DNA of 64,000 nucleotides from CAJXSD01 sp964633145 (GCA_964633145.1 CAZWFE010000008.1:1-64000), one strand, 5' to 3'. Shown: positions 34,969 to 44,230, counted from the stretch's first letter. Numbers and translations are program-made. The notes: generated by a model not told the origin, from the sequence alone.

Positions 34969-35903
34969 CAATCAATGTATTATTCGCCGCTGGTAGCGAA
35001 CGGTTTGACCTGTATCGCCCACATTTGGAACAGGGGTTGGCCGATGCTGGTATTGTCGCCAATCTGACCACCGATGCAGCACCGGATCAGGTTGATTATA
35101 TCGTCTATGCCCCCGATTCCGCCCTGCGCGATTTTACGCCCTATACGCGGTGCAAGGCGGTTTTAAACCTGTGGGCCGGGGTCGAAGGTATTGTTGGGAA
35201 TGACACGCTGACCCAACCTTTGGCGCGTATGGTTGATCATGGCCTGACCCAAGGCATGGTCGAATGGGTCACCGGCCACACCCTGCGCCATCATTTGGGC
35301 ATGGACATTCACATTCACGGCCAAGATGGCCATTGGCGCAGCGCCATTCCCGCGCCACCCTTGGCCGCGGAACGGTCGGTCACAATTTTGGGTCTGGGCG
35401 CACTGGGCGCGGCCTGTGCCAAGGCGTTGGTTGGTTTGGGGTTTAATGTATCCGGTTGGTCAAATTCGCCCAAAACCATCGATGGTGTCACATGTTATCA
35501 CGGATCAGATCAGCTGGCCGATGCGCTGCGCGGGGCGGAAATCGTCATATTACTGTTGCCCGCCACACCGCAGACGGAAAACACGTTGAACGCGGAAACC
35601 CTGTCCTATCTGGCGCGGGGGGCCTGCATCATAAATCCAGGACGGGGGCCGTTGATTGACGATGCCGCATTGTTGGCGGCATTGGACAGCGGACAGGTGG
35701 GCCATGCCACATTGGACGTGTTCCGCGTGGAACCCCTGCCCGCGAACGATCCCTATTGGGCGCATCCGAACGTTACCGTGGTCCCGCACAAAGCATCAGA
35801 AACACGGCCCCACACAGCCGCCCAAGTGATCGTGGAAAACATCCGACGCGGACAGTCTGGATTGCCGTTTTTACATCTGGTGAACCGCACAGCAGGATAT
35901 TGA
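34965..35903 (+). CDS. D-2-hydroxyacid dehydrogenase (glyoxylate/hydroxypyruvate reductase A-like)
   Basis: 312 residues. The NAD(P)-binding segment ILGLGALGAACAKAL, the catalytic Arg region (NPGRGP), the Glu in FRVEPLP and the catalytic His in VPHKAS follow the order seen in GhrA-type reductases, which reduce glyoxylate and hydroxypyruvate. The residue after the catalytic His is Lys rather than the more usual Ile, which is a minor variation. The start overlaps rodA by 4 bases behind GAGAGGAG, so it is the distal gene of the cell-shape operon, a link without an obvious metabolic reason. Confidence 0.88.
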   Translation: MTINVLFAAGSERFDLYRPHLEQGLADAGIVANLTTDAAPDQVDYIVYAPDSALRDFTPYTRCKAVLNLWAGVEGIVGNDTLTQPLARMVDHGLTQGMVEWVTGHTLRHHLGMDIHIHGQDGHWRSAIPAPPLAAERSVTILGLGALGAACAKALVGLGFNVSGWSNSPKTIDGVTCYHGSDQLADALRGAEIVILLLPATPQTENTLNAETLSYLARGACIINPGRGPLIDDAALLAALDSGQVGHATLDVFRVEPLPANDPYWAHPNVTVVPHKASETRPHTAAQVIVENIRRGQSGLPFLHLVNRTAGY

Positions 35904-35979
35904 TCGCGCACCCGTTCGCGCACCTTGTCAATGCACCCATTTTCTGAAATGGTCGCGCCAACAATCAGCACGAGGTCCC

Positions 35980-36639
35980 ATGTCTGTCATCACGTTCGTT
36001 CGCCACGGTCAAGCCAATTCCAACGCCACAACCGAGGAAGACTATGACCGCCTATCCGATCTGGGGCGGCAACAGGCAAAATGGCTGGGTCAGTTGTGGG
36101 ATGATAATCAAATGTCCTTTGACGCCGTGTTTTCGGGCACATTGACGCGCCAGATTGATACCTTGGAATTGCTAAATGTCAAACGCGCCCCTGCGGCACA
36201 GCGTGATGCGCGTTTGAATGAAATTCAGTACCACAATTTGGTGGCCTGCATGGAACAACAATTCAACATGTCCCCACCAACCGAGGGGACGGGATTTATC
36301 GACCATTTCCACACCACCTTTGAAAAATGGGAACAGGGCGAAATTCAATCCCCGCCAGAGACATGGAACAACTATGAAACCCGTGTGCGCGCATTGTTAA
36401 ATGATCTGCGCCATTCGGGTCAAAATGTGTTGGCTGTGACATCGGGTGGCATTGTTGCAATGGCGCTGGCGCAGGCATTGGGCGTGGGGCGCTTGCCGCT
36501 GGTGAAATTCCTGCTAGAGGGCGTGAACACCGGCATCACACAGCTGCATTATTTGCATGGTGAATTCCACGTCAAACAATTCAATTCAGTGCCGCATTTG
36601 GAAATGCTAGAGCGTTTGGACAAGCGGACATATTATTAA
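35980..36639 (+). CDS. Histidine phosphatase superfamily (phosphoglycerate mutase-like)
   Basis: 219 residues. The phosphohistidine motif FVRHGQANSN near residue 10 and the later VTSGGIVAMALA segment are visible, and an Arg-rich pocket is implied. The family includes cofactor-dependent mutases and many phosphatases; the substrate is not decidable here. Family length is normal. A 76-nt gap separates it from the dehydrogenase upstream and 40 nt from the next gene. Confidence 0.85.
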   Translation: MSVITFVRHGQANSNATTEEDYDRLSDLGRQQAKWLGQLWDDNQMSFDAVFSGTLTRQIDTLELLNVKRAPAAQRDARLNEIQYHNLVACMEQQFNMSPPTEGTGFIDHFHTTFEKWEQGEIQSPPETWNNYETRVRALLNDLRHSGQNVLAVTSGGIVAMALAQALGVGRLPLVKFLLEGVNTGITQLHYLHGEFHVKQFNSVPHLEMLERLDKRTYY

Positions 36640-36679
36640 TCGGGCCACCCTTTGGGGTGCGACAGGATCAGAACACCAC

Positions 36680-37765
36680 ATGACAGAAAACAACACACAA
36701 ACACACCTTTGGGTTCGCGCTGAACAACGCGCAAACGAAGACCGCGTCGGACTGACCCCGCAGGGCGCCAAATCTTTGCTAGATGCAGGACTGCGCGTCA
36801 GCGTTGAGGACAGCAAAAACCGCATCATTCCCATCGCAGAATATGCCGCCGTAGGCTGCAAAATTGTCGCCGAAAATTCATGGCCCAGCGCGCCAGCGGA
36901 TGCCATTATTTTCGGGCTCAAAGAACTGCCCGAGGATGGCACGCCCCTGACCCACCGCCACATCATGTTTGGCCATGCGTTTAAAGGTCAACATTCTGGC
37001 CAGATCCTGTTGCAGCGGTTCAAGGCCGGCGGTGGCACCCTGTATGATCTGGAATATCTGCTGGATGATACGGGCAGGCGCGTTGCGGCATTTGGATATT
37101 GGGCGGGCTTTGCTGGCGCGGCTGTGACGCTGATGGCATGGATTGCACAGCAGCGTGGCGCGGCGCCCTGCGGGCCTGTTTCAGCCTATGCCAACAAAAC
37201 GCTGTTGCTGGATGATCTGGCGCAATCGCTGGACGCCGTTACCACCGAACGCCCCAGTGCCATTGTCATTGGCGCATTGGGCCGCGTGGGCACAGGCGCC
37301 GCGGACCTGTGCCAAGCCATGGGGATAGCGGTTACAAAATGGGATATGGCCGAAACCGCCAGCGGCGGACCGTTTCCCGAAATTCTGAACCATGATTTGT
37401 TTTTCAACTGTATCTTGGCCCGCCCCGGCACACCGGTTTTTGTGCCGCGCGATGCCACAAACGCGCCGCGCAAATTAACTGCGATCGGGGATATCGCCTG
37501 TGACCCCGACAGTGATTACAACCCCATTCCCGTCTATGACCGCGCCACCACATGGGCAGAACCCGTAAATCGTGTGGCGACTGACCCTGTTTTGGACGTC
37601 ATGGCCATTGACAACCTGCCATCCCTGCTGCCGCTAGAAAGTTCGCAAGACTATGCAGCCCAGCTGTTGCCCACATTGCAAAATCTGCCCCAAATCAATG
37701 AAAACGCAGTTTGGACAGGGGCAAAATCAACATTCGATTTACATGTAAACGAGGTATCAAAATGA
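36680..37765 (+). CDS. Saccharopine dehydrogenase, NAD+/L-lysine-type (LYS1/LKR-like)
   Basis: 361 residues with an alanine-dehydrogenase/PNT-like N-terminal domain (WVRAEQRANEDRVGLTP, then FGLKELPED and IMFGHAFKGQ) and a Rossmann domain (VIGALGRVGTGAADL). This matches LYS1-type saccharopine dehydrogenase, which interconverts saccharopine with lysine and 2-oxoglutarate. It overlaps the next gene, the glutamate-forming partner, by 4 bases, so together they cover both steps between lysine and 2-aminoadipate semialdehyde. A catabolic direction (lysine breakdown) is more likely in this group, but sequence alone does not decide it. Confidence 0.85.
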   Translation: MTENNTQTHLWVRAEQRANEDRVGLTPQGAKSLLDAGLRVSVEDSKNRIIPIAEYAAVGCKIVAENSWPSAPADAIIFGLKELPEDGTPLTHRHIMFGHAFKGQHSGQILLQRFKAGGGTLYDLEYLLDDTGRRVAAFGYWAGFAGAAVTLMAWIAQQRGAAPCGPVSAYANKTLLLDDLAQSLDAVTTERPSAIVIGALGRVGTGAADLCQAMGIAVTKWDMAETASGGPFPEILNHDLFFNCILARPGTPVFVPRDATNAPRKLTAIGDIACDPDSDYNPIPVYDRATTWAEPVNRVATDPVLDVMAIDNLPSLLPLESSQDYAAQLLPTLQNLPQINENAVWTGAKSTFDLHVNEVSK

Positions 37766-38904
37766 CCATCCATTGGTGCGGCACAGGTCTGTCCGCTATT
37801 CCCGGCCTAAGACATCTGATTGAACAAAAATTCGATGTGCATGTTTGGAACCGTACGACCGACAAAGCGCAGGCCGCTGTTGGCGATCTGACGCAAAACA
37901 TCTCGGCCTTTGACAAAGCGGCCTTGGCCAATGTTTTGCAGTCGGGCGACTTGGTGGTGTCCATGTTGCCAGGCGATCAACACGTCGGTCTGGCGGAACT
38001 GGCCATTTCCAAGGGCGCACATTTTGTCAGCTCATCCTATATCGCGCCAGAAATGCGCGCATTGGATCAGGCGGCGCGCGATGCGGGTGTTGCATTGGTG
38101 AACGAAGTGGGTCTGGACCCAGGTATCGACCATTTGATGGCCCATGATCTGGTCGAACAGTATCGCGCATCTGACGCCTGTGATGCCGATAATGAACTGA
38201 CGTTTATTTCATATTGCGGCGGGATCCCCAAAATCCCAAATCCATTCCGCTATAAATTCAGCTGGTCGCCACTGGGCGTGTTGCGGGCGTTGAAATCCCC
38301 ATCAAAATCCATCCGCAATTTTGAAACGCTGGATGTGGCGCGGCCTTGGGATGCCATTTCGTCCTATGATGCCCCCCTGCCATCACCTGAAAGCTTTGAG
38401 GTCTATCCAAACCGTGACAGCATTCCATTCATGGGCCAATACCATTTTGACCCAAGCTGGCGCGTCAAGGAATTCGTGCGCGGCACATTACGTCTGAACG
38501 GTTGGGCGCAAGCCTGGGACGGTGTATTTCGCGAAATCGAAACCCTATCTGGCCCCACAGGCGAAGCCCGCCTGAAAGAAATGTCAGACCAGTTCTGGGC
38601 GGAAAATGCCTATGACGCGGGCGAACCTGACCGCGTTGTATTATGCGTGGGCCTAAAGGCTGAACGCGACGGCCAGACCGTTTGGGACAAAACATGGGTC
38701 ATGGACGCATGGGGTGACGCCACATCAACTGCAATGGCGCGTTTGGTATCATTCCCCGTATCCTTTGCGATCCAGTCGGTCTTGGCCGGTGAAATCCCCG
38801 CGGGTGTTCACGCCGCGCCAAGCGATCCGAAATTGGTGGCCTCTTGGTTGGCAAAAATCGACAACATCGCCCAGCATATGGAAATTGTCGACAAAACCGC
38901 ATGA
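37762..38904 (+). CDS. Saccharopine dehydrogenase family protein (LYS9/SDH-like)
   Basis: 380 residues. An N-terminal Rossmann domain begins IHWCGTGLSAIPGLRHL. The substrate region VALVNEVGLDPGIDHLMA is characteristic of the glutamate-forming saccharopine reductase family, and YCGGIPKIPNPFRYKFSWS follows. It would interconvert saccharopine with glutamate and 2-aminoadipate semialdehyde. The ATG at 37762 follows GAGGTATC and overlaps the LYS1-like gene by 4 bases. Paired genes of this type are known in Ruegeria-like bacteria for lysine catabolism and osmotic stress. A different substrate (for example carboxyspermidine-type) is less likely given its neighbour. Confidence 0.85.
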   Translation: MTIHWCGTGLSAIPGLRHLIEQKFDVHVWNRTTDKAQAAVGDLTQNISAFDKAALANVLQSGDLVVSMLPGDQHVGLAELAISKGAHFVSSSYIAPEMRALDQAARDAGVALVNEVGLDPGIDHLMAHDLVEQYRASDACDADNELTFISYCGGIPKIPNPFRYKFSWSPLGVLRALKSPSKSIRNFETLDVARPWDAISSYDAPLPSPESFEVYPNRDSIPFMGQYHFDPSWRVKEFVRGTLRLNGWAQAWDGVFREIETLSGPTGEARLKEMSDQFWAENAYDAGEPDRVVLCVGLKAERDGQTVWDKTWVMDAWGDATSTAMARLVSFPVSFAIQSVLAGEIPAGVHAAPSDPKLVASWLAKIDNIAQHMEIVDKTA

Positions 38905-38946
38905 TTCAGTATAGCCATTCAAACCATTAGGATAGTCACATCTAAA

Positions 38947-38996
38947 TTTGCACGGTTCTTGAACGTTAGGGGATGAAACGTTCTTAACTGTGCAAA
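38947..38996 (+). promoter_or_regulatory. Dyad in the leader of the globin-coupled receptor gene
   Basis: TTTGCACGGTT (38947-38957) pairs with AACTGTGCAAA (38986-38996), with one G-U wobble. Inside, GAACGTT (38961-38967) pairs with AACGTTC (38977-38983) around a 9-nt loop. The right arm ends at the ribosome-binding site (AAAGG, 38994-38998), nine bases before the ATG at 39005. It could be an RNA hairpin that controls translation or a palindromic operator. Confidence 0.6.
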
Positions 38997-39004
38997 GGTG
39001 ACAT

Positions 39005-40078
39005 ATGTTTTTTTCAAAACGTCCGATTGGGACATGGGAAGTGGTCGAAACGGTCATTGATGATGCTTTGGATCAATTCTACAAAATAGTCCACGACGAC
39101 GAAGAATTGTCCCCATTCATGGTTGGCCGCAATACCCAGCGGTTAAAGCAAATGCAGCGCGACCATTGGCAAGCAACCTTTACCAGTGGCTTCAACAGCA
39201 GCTACTATGAACGGCTGGGCCGGATCGGCAAAGCGCACGCCAATGTCAGCCTGCCGCCACATTTCTTTGTCCGCGGATATGGGGTCTTGATGGAGGCGTT
39301 AATGTTGCGCCTGCGGCGTAAAATGACCAACAGGTCTGATGCAGCACAGCAGGTTTTAAAGGAAATAATCGACATTATTTTCCAAGATCTGTCCGTCGGG
39401 ATCAAAGTGTATTACGATGTCTTGCAAGACGGAAAACGCGCAGCCGGCCAAGACGTATTAAACCATTCTGACGAATTCGCCAGCCGAATGCAGCAATTGG
39501 CGGGCGAGGTTCAATCCATCGCATCTGGCGTCGATCAGATGGATGCGTCAATTTCCAATATCACCCTGAACGTGGATGAAACATCAACCTTTGCGCGTGA
39601 TGCATCAGACCGCGCTGATTCAGCCGCGGATTCCATGCGCGCTGTGACCACCGCATCAGAAGAAATCGGTTCATTTTTGTCGATCATTACCGAAATCGCC
39701 GACAAAACCAAACTGTTGGCCGTGAACGCCGCCATCGAAGCGGCCCGGGCCGGTGAAGCAGGCAAAGGGTTCACAGTCGTCGCAGATGAGGTCCGCCAAC
39801 TGGCCGAAGGCACCGAGGCCGGCGCAAAAGACGTTGCGAACAAGGTCGAAGAAATTCAACGCGCCGTTTCAGGACTGCGCCGCACCATCGAAAGCGTACA
39901 AGAAAGTTTCCAACACGTGCTGTCAGCATCAGACAAAATCGCAACGGCTGTTCATCAACAAAGTTCTGCAACACGCGATATGAGCAATCGGATGGGCACC
40001 GTTAAAACAGGGATTGAGGACCAAATCCAAGATTTGGAAACCCTTGTGTCTGGTGTCTATAAATCGATGAATTCTTAG
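39005..40078 (+). CDS. Soluble globin-coupled chemoreceptor (HemAT-like)
   Basis: 357 residues. Residues 1-150 are a sensor globin (protoglobin) domain; the putative proximal haem ligand is H78 in RIGKAHANVSLPPHFFVRGY. The C-terminal half (about 160-345) is a methyl-accepting signalling coiled coil with the conserved hairpin tip (TKLLAVNAAIEAARAGEAGKG and VVADEVRQLAEGTE). There is no membrane segment, so it should be a cytoplasmic oxygen or NO sensor feeding a CheA-type pathway. No che genes lie in the window. The upstream dyad ends at its ribosome-binding site. The stop overlaps the convergent SDR by 4 bases. Confidence 0.92.
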   Translation: MFFSKRPIGTWEVVETVIDDALDQFYKIVHDDEELSPFMVGRNTQRLKQMQRDHWQATFTSGFNSSYYERLGRIGKAHANVSLPPHFFVRGYGVLMEALMLRLRRKMTNRSDAAQQVLKEIIDIIFQDLSVGIKVYYDVLQDGKRAAGQDVLNHSDEFASRMQQLAGEVQSIASGVDQMDASISNITLNVDETSTFARDASDRADSAADSMRAVTTASEEIGSFLSIITEIADKTKLLAVNAAIEAARAGEAGKGFTVVADEVRQLAEGTEAGAKDVANKVEEIQRAVSGLRRTIESVQESFQHVLSASDKIATAVHQQSSATRDMSNRMGTVKTGIEDQIQDLETLVSGVYKSMNS

Positions 40079-40803
40079 AACATTCGATAATATAACCAGT
40101 CAGGGAAAAACTGACTGGCGCGAAATACCCAGCTAAACATGCGTGGAAACGATACCTTAAATCGGGTCGTTTCCATGTGGTTCAAGGTGTGGCGCGCTGC
40201 TTGTTCGGGCGTCATAATAAACGGCATTTTGAATTCGTTTTTATCTGTCAAACGGGTCTTGATGAAACCCGGATTGACAACCTGCACCCGAACACCAGTT
40301 TTGCGCAAGTCATAGTGCATGGATTCTGCCAGGCTCATGATGCCGGCCTTGGATGCGCCATAGCCTACGGCGCCGGGCAATCCGCGAAACCCTGACAGGC
40401 TGGATGTCAAAACGATATGCCCCGCATCACGCGCGACCATGTCTGGCACGACATGCCCCAAAACACGCGCCGCTCCGGTTAAATTAATATCCAGCATGTC
40501 GACAACTTGCTGGGCGTTCCAATCCTGGGCCCGCTGCGGCCAATAAACAGCCGCCAGAAACACCAACCCGTCGATGGGGGCAATCTGCGCCCATGCTTGT
40601 GCCACGGACTGGGGGTCTGCGATGTCCATTGCAACCGCACGCGCCGATGGCCCCAATTCCGCTGCCAGGTCATCCAATCGGGCCTGATTGCGGGCCGACA
40701 GGATGACCTGTGCCCCTTTGGCGACCATTTGGCGCGCCAGATCCTGACCCAACCCCTCGCTTGCGCCAACGATCCAGTATGTTTTACCTGATACGCTAAG
40801 CAA
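40075..40803 (-). CDS. Short-chain dehydrogenase/reductase
   Basis: 242 residues. Dinucleotide motif WIVGASEGLGQDLA, NAG-type segment and the catalytic Ser and YGASKAGIMSLAE triad are visible. The C-terminal tail is long and basic. I start it at TTG 40803, eight bases after AAAAGGAG, giving MLSVSGKTYW; the ATG-less upstream extension runs into the MFS gene. The 5' end overlaps the MFS stop by 8 bases. It is the last gene of the operon divergent from rpoE, as is an SDR gene in the equivalent Rhodobacter sphaeroides RpoE-controlled operon. Confidence 0.82.
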   Translation of the reverse strand: MLSVSGKTYWIVGASEGLGQDLARQMVAKGAQVILSARNQARLDDLAAELGPSARAVAMDIADPQSVAQAWAQIAPIDGLVFLAAVYWPQRAQDWNAQQVVDMLDINLTGAARVLGHVVPDMVARDAGHIVLTSSLSGFRGLPGAVGYGASKAGIMSLAESMHYDLRKTGVRVQVVNPGFIKTRLTDKNEFKMPFIMTPEQAARHTLNHMETTRFKVSFPRMFSWVFRASQFFPDWLYYRMF

Positions 40804-42040
40804 CGCTCTTACTCCTTTTGATGTGCCACACCATAGCAAGTGCTGCCAGTTTCAACAGGCAGGGCACCAACGCATAGGCTACCGACAACGCATTTAATCC
40901 TTGTACGGATGGGGTGGTATTTGGATCAAAACCAAACATGGCCACGGCGGGCAACACCGTAATTGCCGCAATCGCGAGGCTAAGCTTGGACACAAAGGTC
41001 CACAGCCCAAAGGCCACATCTTGCGACGCATCGCGTGTCTGCCCAAGTTGCACAGAAAACACAGCCGGCAAAATCACCATGTCGGCCCCCAGCGTGGCCC
41101 CAGACAATACACAGATCAGCGCAAAGTATCCGCTGTCACCCGTTGTCAATGTATAGGCGCCCACAAAACAAACAACCGATAACACCATCGCCCCCATTAG
41201 GACGGAAAACGCATCAAATCGGCGGGCCAATGCGGACCAAACCGGCGCAGACACCGCAGCAGACAGGAAAAATCCAATCAGCAGTGGCCCGGCCAATTGC
41301 CCCGCGCCCAATCTGTATTCGACAAAAAACAAAAACAACGTTGATGTGACGGCCACTGGCAAGGCGTTGATCCCCCCCAGTATCAACAACTGCCGCAAAC
41401 TGTGATCTTGCAAAATCGGCCTTGGATCTATCGTCGGTGGCGTGATTATGTCAGCAGATGTCTTCGCCCCAGAAAAACCGGAAACACCCGCAACAGCAAT
41501 CACACAGACCACGACAAAACCAACCGCAAATCCGAAAAACGGTATGGATGTAACAGGCAGCAATACCGTTGGGGCCATAGCAGCCAGACAGACGCCCAAC
41601 AAATTACCGCCTTCGCGCATTTGTGACAGGCGCATCATGGATGCGTGGTCACTGTAATACTGCACCCCCAACGCATAGATGCGGATATACAGAAAACTGA
41701 ACCCCGAAAACACTGCCGCCAATGATAGGCAAAACCAAATCAGCGGCGGCAGCACGATGACAGGTGAAAACAGGGCCAGCATTCCCAACCCCATGATGAC
41801 GACCGCACCCCATAGCGGCAGCGCCCCAAAACGTGCAGTGCGCGCAGCGATCATCCCCAAAATCGGATCTTGGATCACATCAAGACCACGCAAGGCAAAC
41901 AACACCAAGCCCAGCGATGTCAGTGATAATGAATAGGTATCGGAATAAAATTTCGGGGCATGCAAATATATCGGCAAACCCGCCATGCCCAGCATCATGC
42001 CCAAAATGACAAATCGCCACATAGGGGGGCGGTTGGTCAT
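40796..42040 (-). CDS. MFS transporter, GPH/sugar:cation symporter-like
   Basis: 414 residues with about twelve hydrophobic segments (for example FVILGMMLGMAGLPIYL and VVIMGLGMLALFSPVIVL). A DPILGMIAARTARFG segment follows helix 2, typical of the GPH/MelB group. The true substrate is unknown. The ATG at 42040 directly follows the stop of the DUF1365 gene by one base. It is the third gene of the operon divergent from rpoE-chrR, and its counterpart in Rhodobacter sphaeroides (annotated as a sugar or cation symporter) is in the RpoE regulon. Confidence 0.88.
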   Translation of the reverse strand: MTNRPPMWRFVILGMMLGMAGLPIYLHAPKFYSDTYSLSLTSLGLVLFALRGLDVIQDPILGMIAARTARFGALPLWGAVVIMGLGMLALFSPVIVLPPLIWFCLSLAAVFSGFSFLYIRIYALGVQYYSDHASMMRLSQMREGGNLLGVCLAAMAPTVLLPVTSIPFFGFAVGFVVVCVIAVAGVSGFSGAKTSADIITPPTIDPRPILQDHSLRQLLILGGINALPVAVTSTLFLFFVEYRLGAGQLAGPLLIGFFLSAAVSAPVWSALARRFDAFSVLMGAMVLSVVCFVGAYTLTTGDSGYFALICVLSGATLGADMVILPAVFSVQLGQTRDASQDVAFGLWTFVSKLSLAIAAITVLPAVAMFGFDPNTTPSVQGLNALSVAYALVPCLLKLAALAMVWHIKRSKSVA

Positions 42041-42041
42041 A

Positions 42042-42797
42042 TTATGAAACCTCGGCTTTGGGCGGCGTGCTGCGGTCGCGATACTTTGCACCTTTGAATT
42101 TCAGCTTGAACGCCTGAAAATAAATCAACCCCAACACCCGCCGCGATCCAAAAGGGCGGCGCAGCATGGACCACAGGATATCGCGCGTCCGCATCACACG
42201 CCGCGATCCAACCAGATTGGCCATCAAACCACCGTCGGGATGATCCAGATTGATCCAAACGAACACTTTGTCCGGTTGAATATCAAACCGGAATTCATAG
42301 TTTCCTTCAACCGGCTGAAAGGGCGAGACATGGAATATTTTTTCCGCATGCATCCGATCCGTTCGTGTGATGGGACGCAGATCGGGATGATAACACAGGT
42401 ACGAATGACGATCGCCAAAGGTATTGTTGACCTCGGCAATCACGGCGCATAATTCATTGTCGCGGTTGTGCAGCAGCCAAAAACTGACAGGGTTAAACAC
42501 ATGCCCCCAAATGCGTGGCTGGGCCAGCAACAAAATTGGGCCGTCCAAATCCAAACCGCGATCACGGATGACCTGGCGCACCCAAGGTGCCCCAATACCG
42601 CGTTTTTGTGGGCCGCCATGGTCACGATCCAGCAACCCGCAAAACAGGCCCGATTTGCGTGAAAATAACCCGGGCGCTGGTCCATCGCGTTCTGCATCCA
42701 GCAAAACGTAATCAACGCTATAGCGAAACGCGTTTTTCAACGCGCCCTTGCGCCCATGCCACGTTGTGGCGCGGATATGTTGAACGGGGGCGATCAT
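42042..42797 (-). CDS. DUF1365 family protein
   Basis: 251 residues of the DUF1365 family. HATTWHGRKGALKN-like N-terminus, LLAQPRIWGHVFNPVSFWLLHN, and FHVSPFQPVEGNYEFRFDI are visible; these His/Arg-rich blocks are conserved in the family. Family members accompany flavin amine-oxidase-like fatty-acid desaturase or cyclopropane synthase genes and are linked to lipid modification; the biochemical role is unproven. It overlaps the upstream FAD gene by 4 bases and precedes the MFS gene by one base. Confidence 0.85.
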   Translation of the reverse strand: MIAPVQHIRATTWHGRKGALKNAFRYSVDYVLLDAERDGPAPGLFSRKSGLFCGLLDRDHGGPQKRGIGAPWVRQVIRDRGLDLDGPILLLAQPRIWGHVFNPVSFWLLHNRDNELCAVIAEVNNTFGDRHSYLCYHPDLRPITRTDRMHAEKIFHVSPFQPVEGNYEFRFDIQPDKVFVWINLDHPDGGLMANLVGSRRVMRTRDILWSMLRRPFGSRRVLGLIYFQAFKLKFKGAKYRDRSTPPKAEVS

Positions 42798-44092
42798 TCA
42801 GCAGCTGTCGCCAATGATTCACGCGCCATGATACCCGACGCGACGTCCAGTCCACTGGATAGGCCGTCTTCGTGGAAACCGTTTTTCATCCATGCGCCAC
42901 AGAACCACGTGTTGTTTTGTCCGTTCAATGCCGCAACCGCAGCCTGACCATCCAGCGCCTCTAGGTCATAGACGGGGTGGCGCAGGGTCACTTGGTCATA
43001 GATCAATTCCTGTTTGATCGGATGGGTTGTGTTCAGGGTCACAAACATCGGATCATCCATCGGAATCGGTTGAAGTGAGTTCATCCAATACGTCAAATCA
43101 ATGCGGTCGTTTACCTTGTCAGCGCGTTCGGTATAGACCCAGCTGGCCCAACATTTTTTGCGCGCTGGCATCACAGTTTCATCACAGTGCAATATGATAT
43201 CATTTGGCTGATAACGGATCGCGCCCAGCGCGGCGGTTTCTGCAGGGGTGGGATCGGCCAGCATTTTCAAACTGTCATCCGAATGGGTGGCCAGCACGAC
43301 ATCATCAAAGGGCTGCGGCACATGGCCGGGCGATTTGACCAAAACGCCGGTTTCCGTGCGTTTAATCCATTCAATCGCGGCCCCTAAACGGATGGTTACA
43401 TCCTGCTTGTGCAACGCTTGTTCCACACGCGACACATATTCGCGCGATCCCCCGTTAACCGTATACCACTGATGTTGCCCAGTGCTGCGCAACAAGGCGT
43501 GGTTTTCGAAAAACTGCAACATTGCATAGGCTGGAAATTCCATGATTTTTTCCGTGGGTGTCGACCAAATCGCGCCGGACAATGGCAACAGATAATAATC
43601 GCGGAACCATTCGCCCGTTCCCAGTCGGTCTAAAAATCCACCAATCGTCAAACTGCGGTCTTGGGCCACGGACAGACCTTGGGAATTGAATTTCAAAATA
43701 TCCGCGATCATGCGCAGAAATTTGGGGTTAAACGCATTTTTGCGCTGTGCAAACATCGCATCCAAACTGCGCAGGGCATATTCAATGCGCCCCCCGTCCA
43801 CCGACGCACCAAAGCTCATGTTGCTAAGCGTGACGGGTACATCCAATTCTTCGAACAGCTTAACCATGTTGGGATAATTGACATAGTTAAACACGATAAA
43901 TCCGGTATCAACAGGCTGGTCAGACCGTTTGCCGGCAACCACAGTGCGCGCGTGCCCGCCCAAGCGGTTTTCGGCTTCAAACAGGGTAACACTGTGATGC
44001 TTTGACAGCTCATACGCGGCACCCAGCCCTGTTATCCCTGCGCCGATCACGGCAATGTTGCGTTTTTCGTATAGTGGTTTGGCAAATGTCAT
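42794..44092 (-). CDS. FAD-dependent amine-oxidase-like protein (UfaD-type candidate)
   Basis: 432 residues. FAD-binding IAVIGAGITGLGAAYELSK is followed by the glycine-rich RLGGHARTV strand. A C-terminal WFCGAWMKNGFHEDGLSSG segment (with a Gly-rich FAD loop) is typical of NAD/FAD-binding amine-oxidase proteins next to DUF1365 genes. The Rhodobacter sphaeroides counterpart in the RpoE/ChrR locus was linked to furan fatty acid synthesis (UfaD desaturase); I cannot confirm that this is its orthologue. First gene of the operon, transcribed away from rpoE. The start ATG at 44092 follows AAAGGCG. No fatty-acid methylase lies next to it here. Confidence 0.85.
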   Translation of the reverse strand: MTFAKPLYEKRNIAVIGAGITGLGAAYELSKHHSVTLFEAENRLGGHARTVVAGKRSDQPVDTGFIVFNYVNYPNMVKLFEELDVPVTLSNMSFGASVDGGRIEYALRSLDAMFAQRKNAFNPKFLRMIADILKFNSQGLSVAQDRSLTIGGFLDRLGTGEWFRDYYLLPLSGAIWSTPTEKIMEFPAYAMLQFFENHALLRSTGQHQWYTVNGGSREYVSRVEQALHKQDVTIRLGAAIEWIKRTETGVLVKSPGHVPQPFDDVVLATHSDDSLKMLADPTPAETAALGAIRYQPNDIILHCDETVMPARKKCWASWVYTERADKVNDRIDLTYWMNSLQPIPMDDPMFVTLNTTHPIKQELIYDQVTLRHPVYDLEALDGQAAVAALNGQNNTWFCGAWMKNGFHEDGLSSGLDVASGIMARESLATAAE

Positions 44093-44116
44093 CTGGACGC
44101 CTTTGGTTAGTCGTTA

Positions 44117-44230
44117 TCTTAGGAATACGCCGATACGGCGCAATTGGATGAAAATAATTTGAATAATTGTGATCCAGACTGCCCCTTGTGACGTATTTTG
44201 GTTATGACGCTATTAGACACCAGATTAAGA
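44117..44230. promoter_or_regulatory. Divergent regulatory region between the lipid operon and rpoE
   Basis: The 213-nt gap between the FAD gene start (44092) and the chosen rpoE start (44306) must hold promoters for both directions. TAAGA-type -10 half-sites, a feature of RpoE/ChrR promoters, occur on the minus strand (44117-44121) and the plus strand (44226-44230). A TGATCC -35-like hexamer is at 44170-44175 but its spacing to a -10 is poor. I therefore do not name a promoter. Confidence 0.25.
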
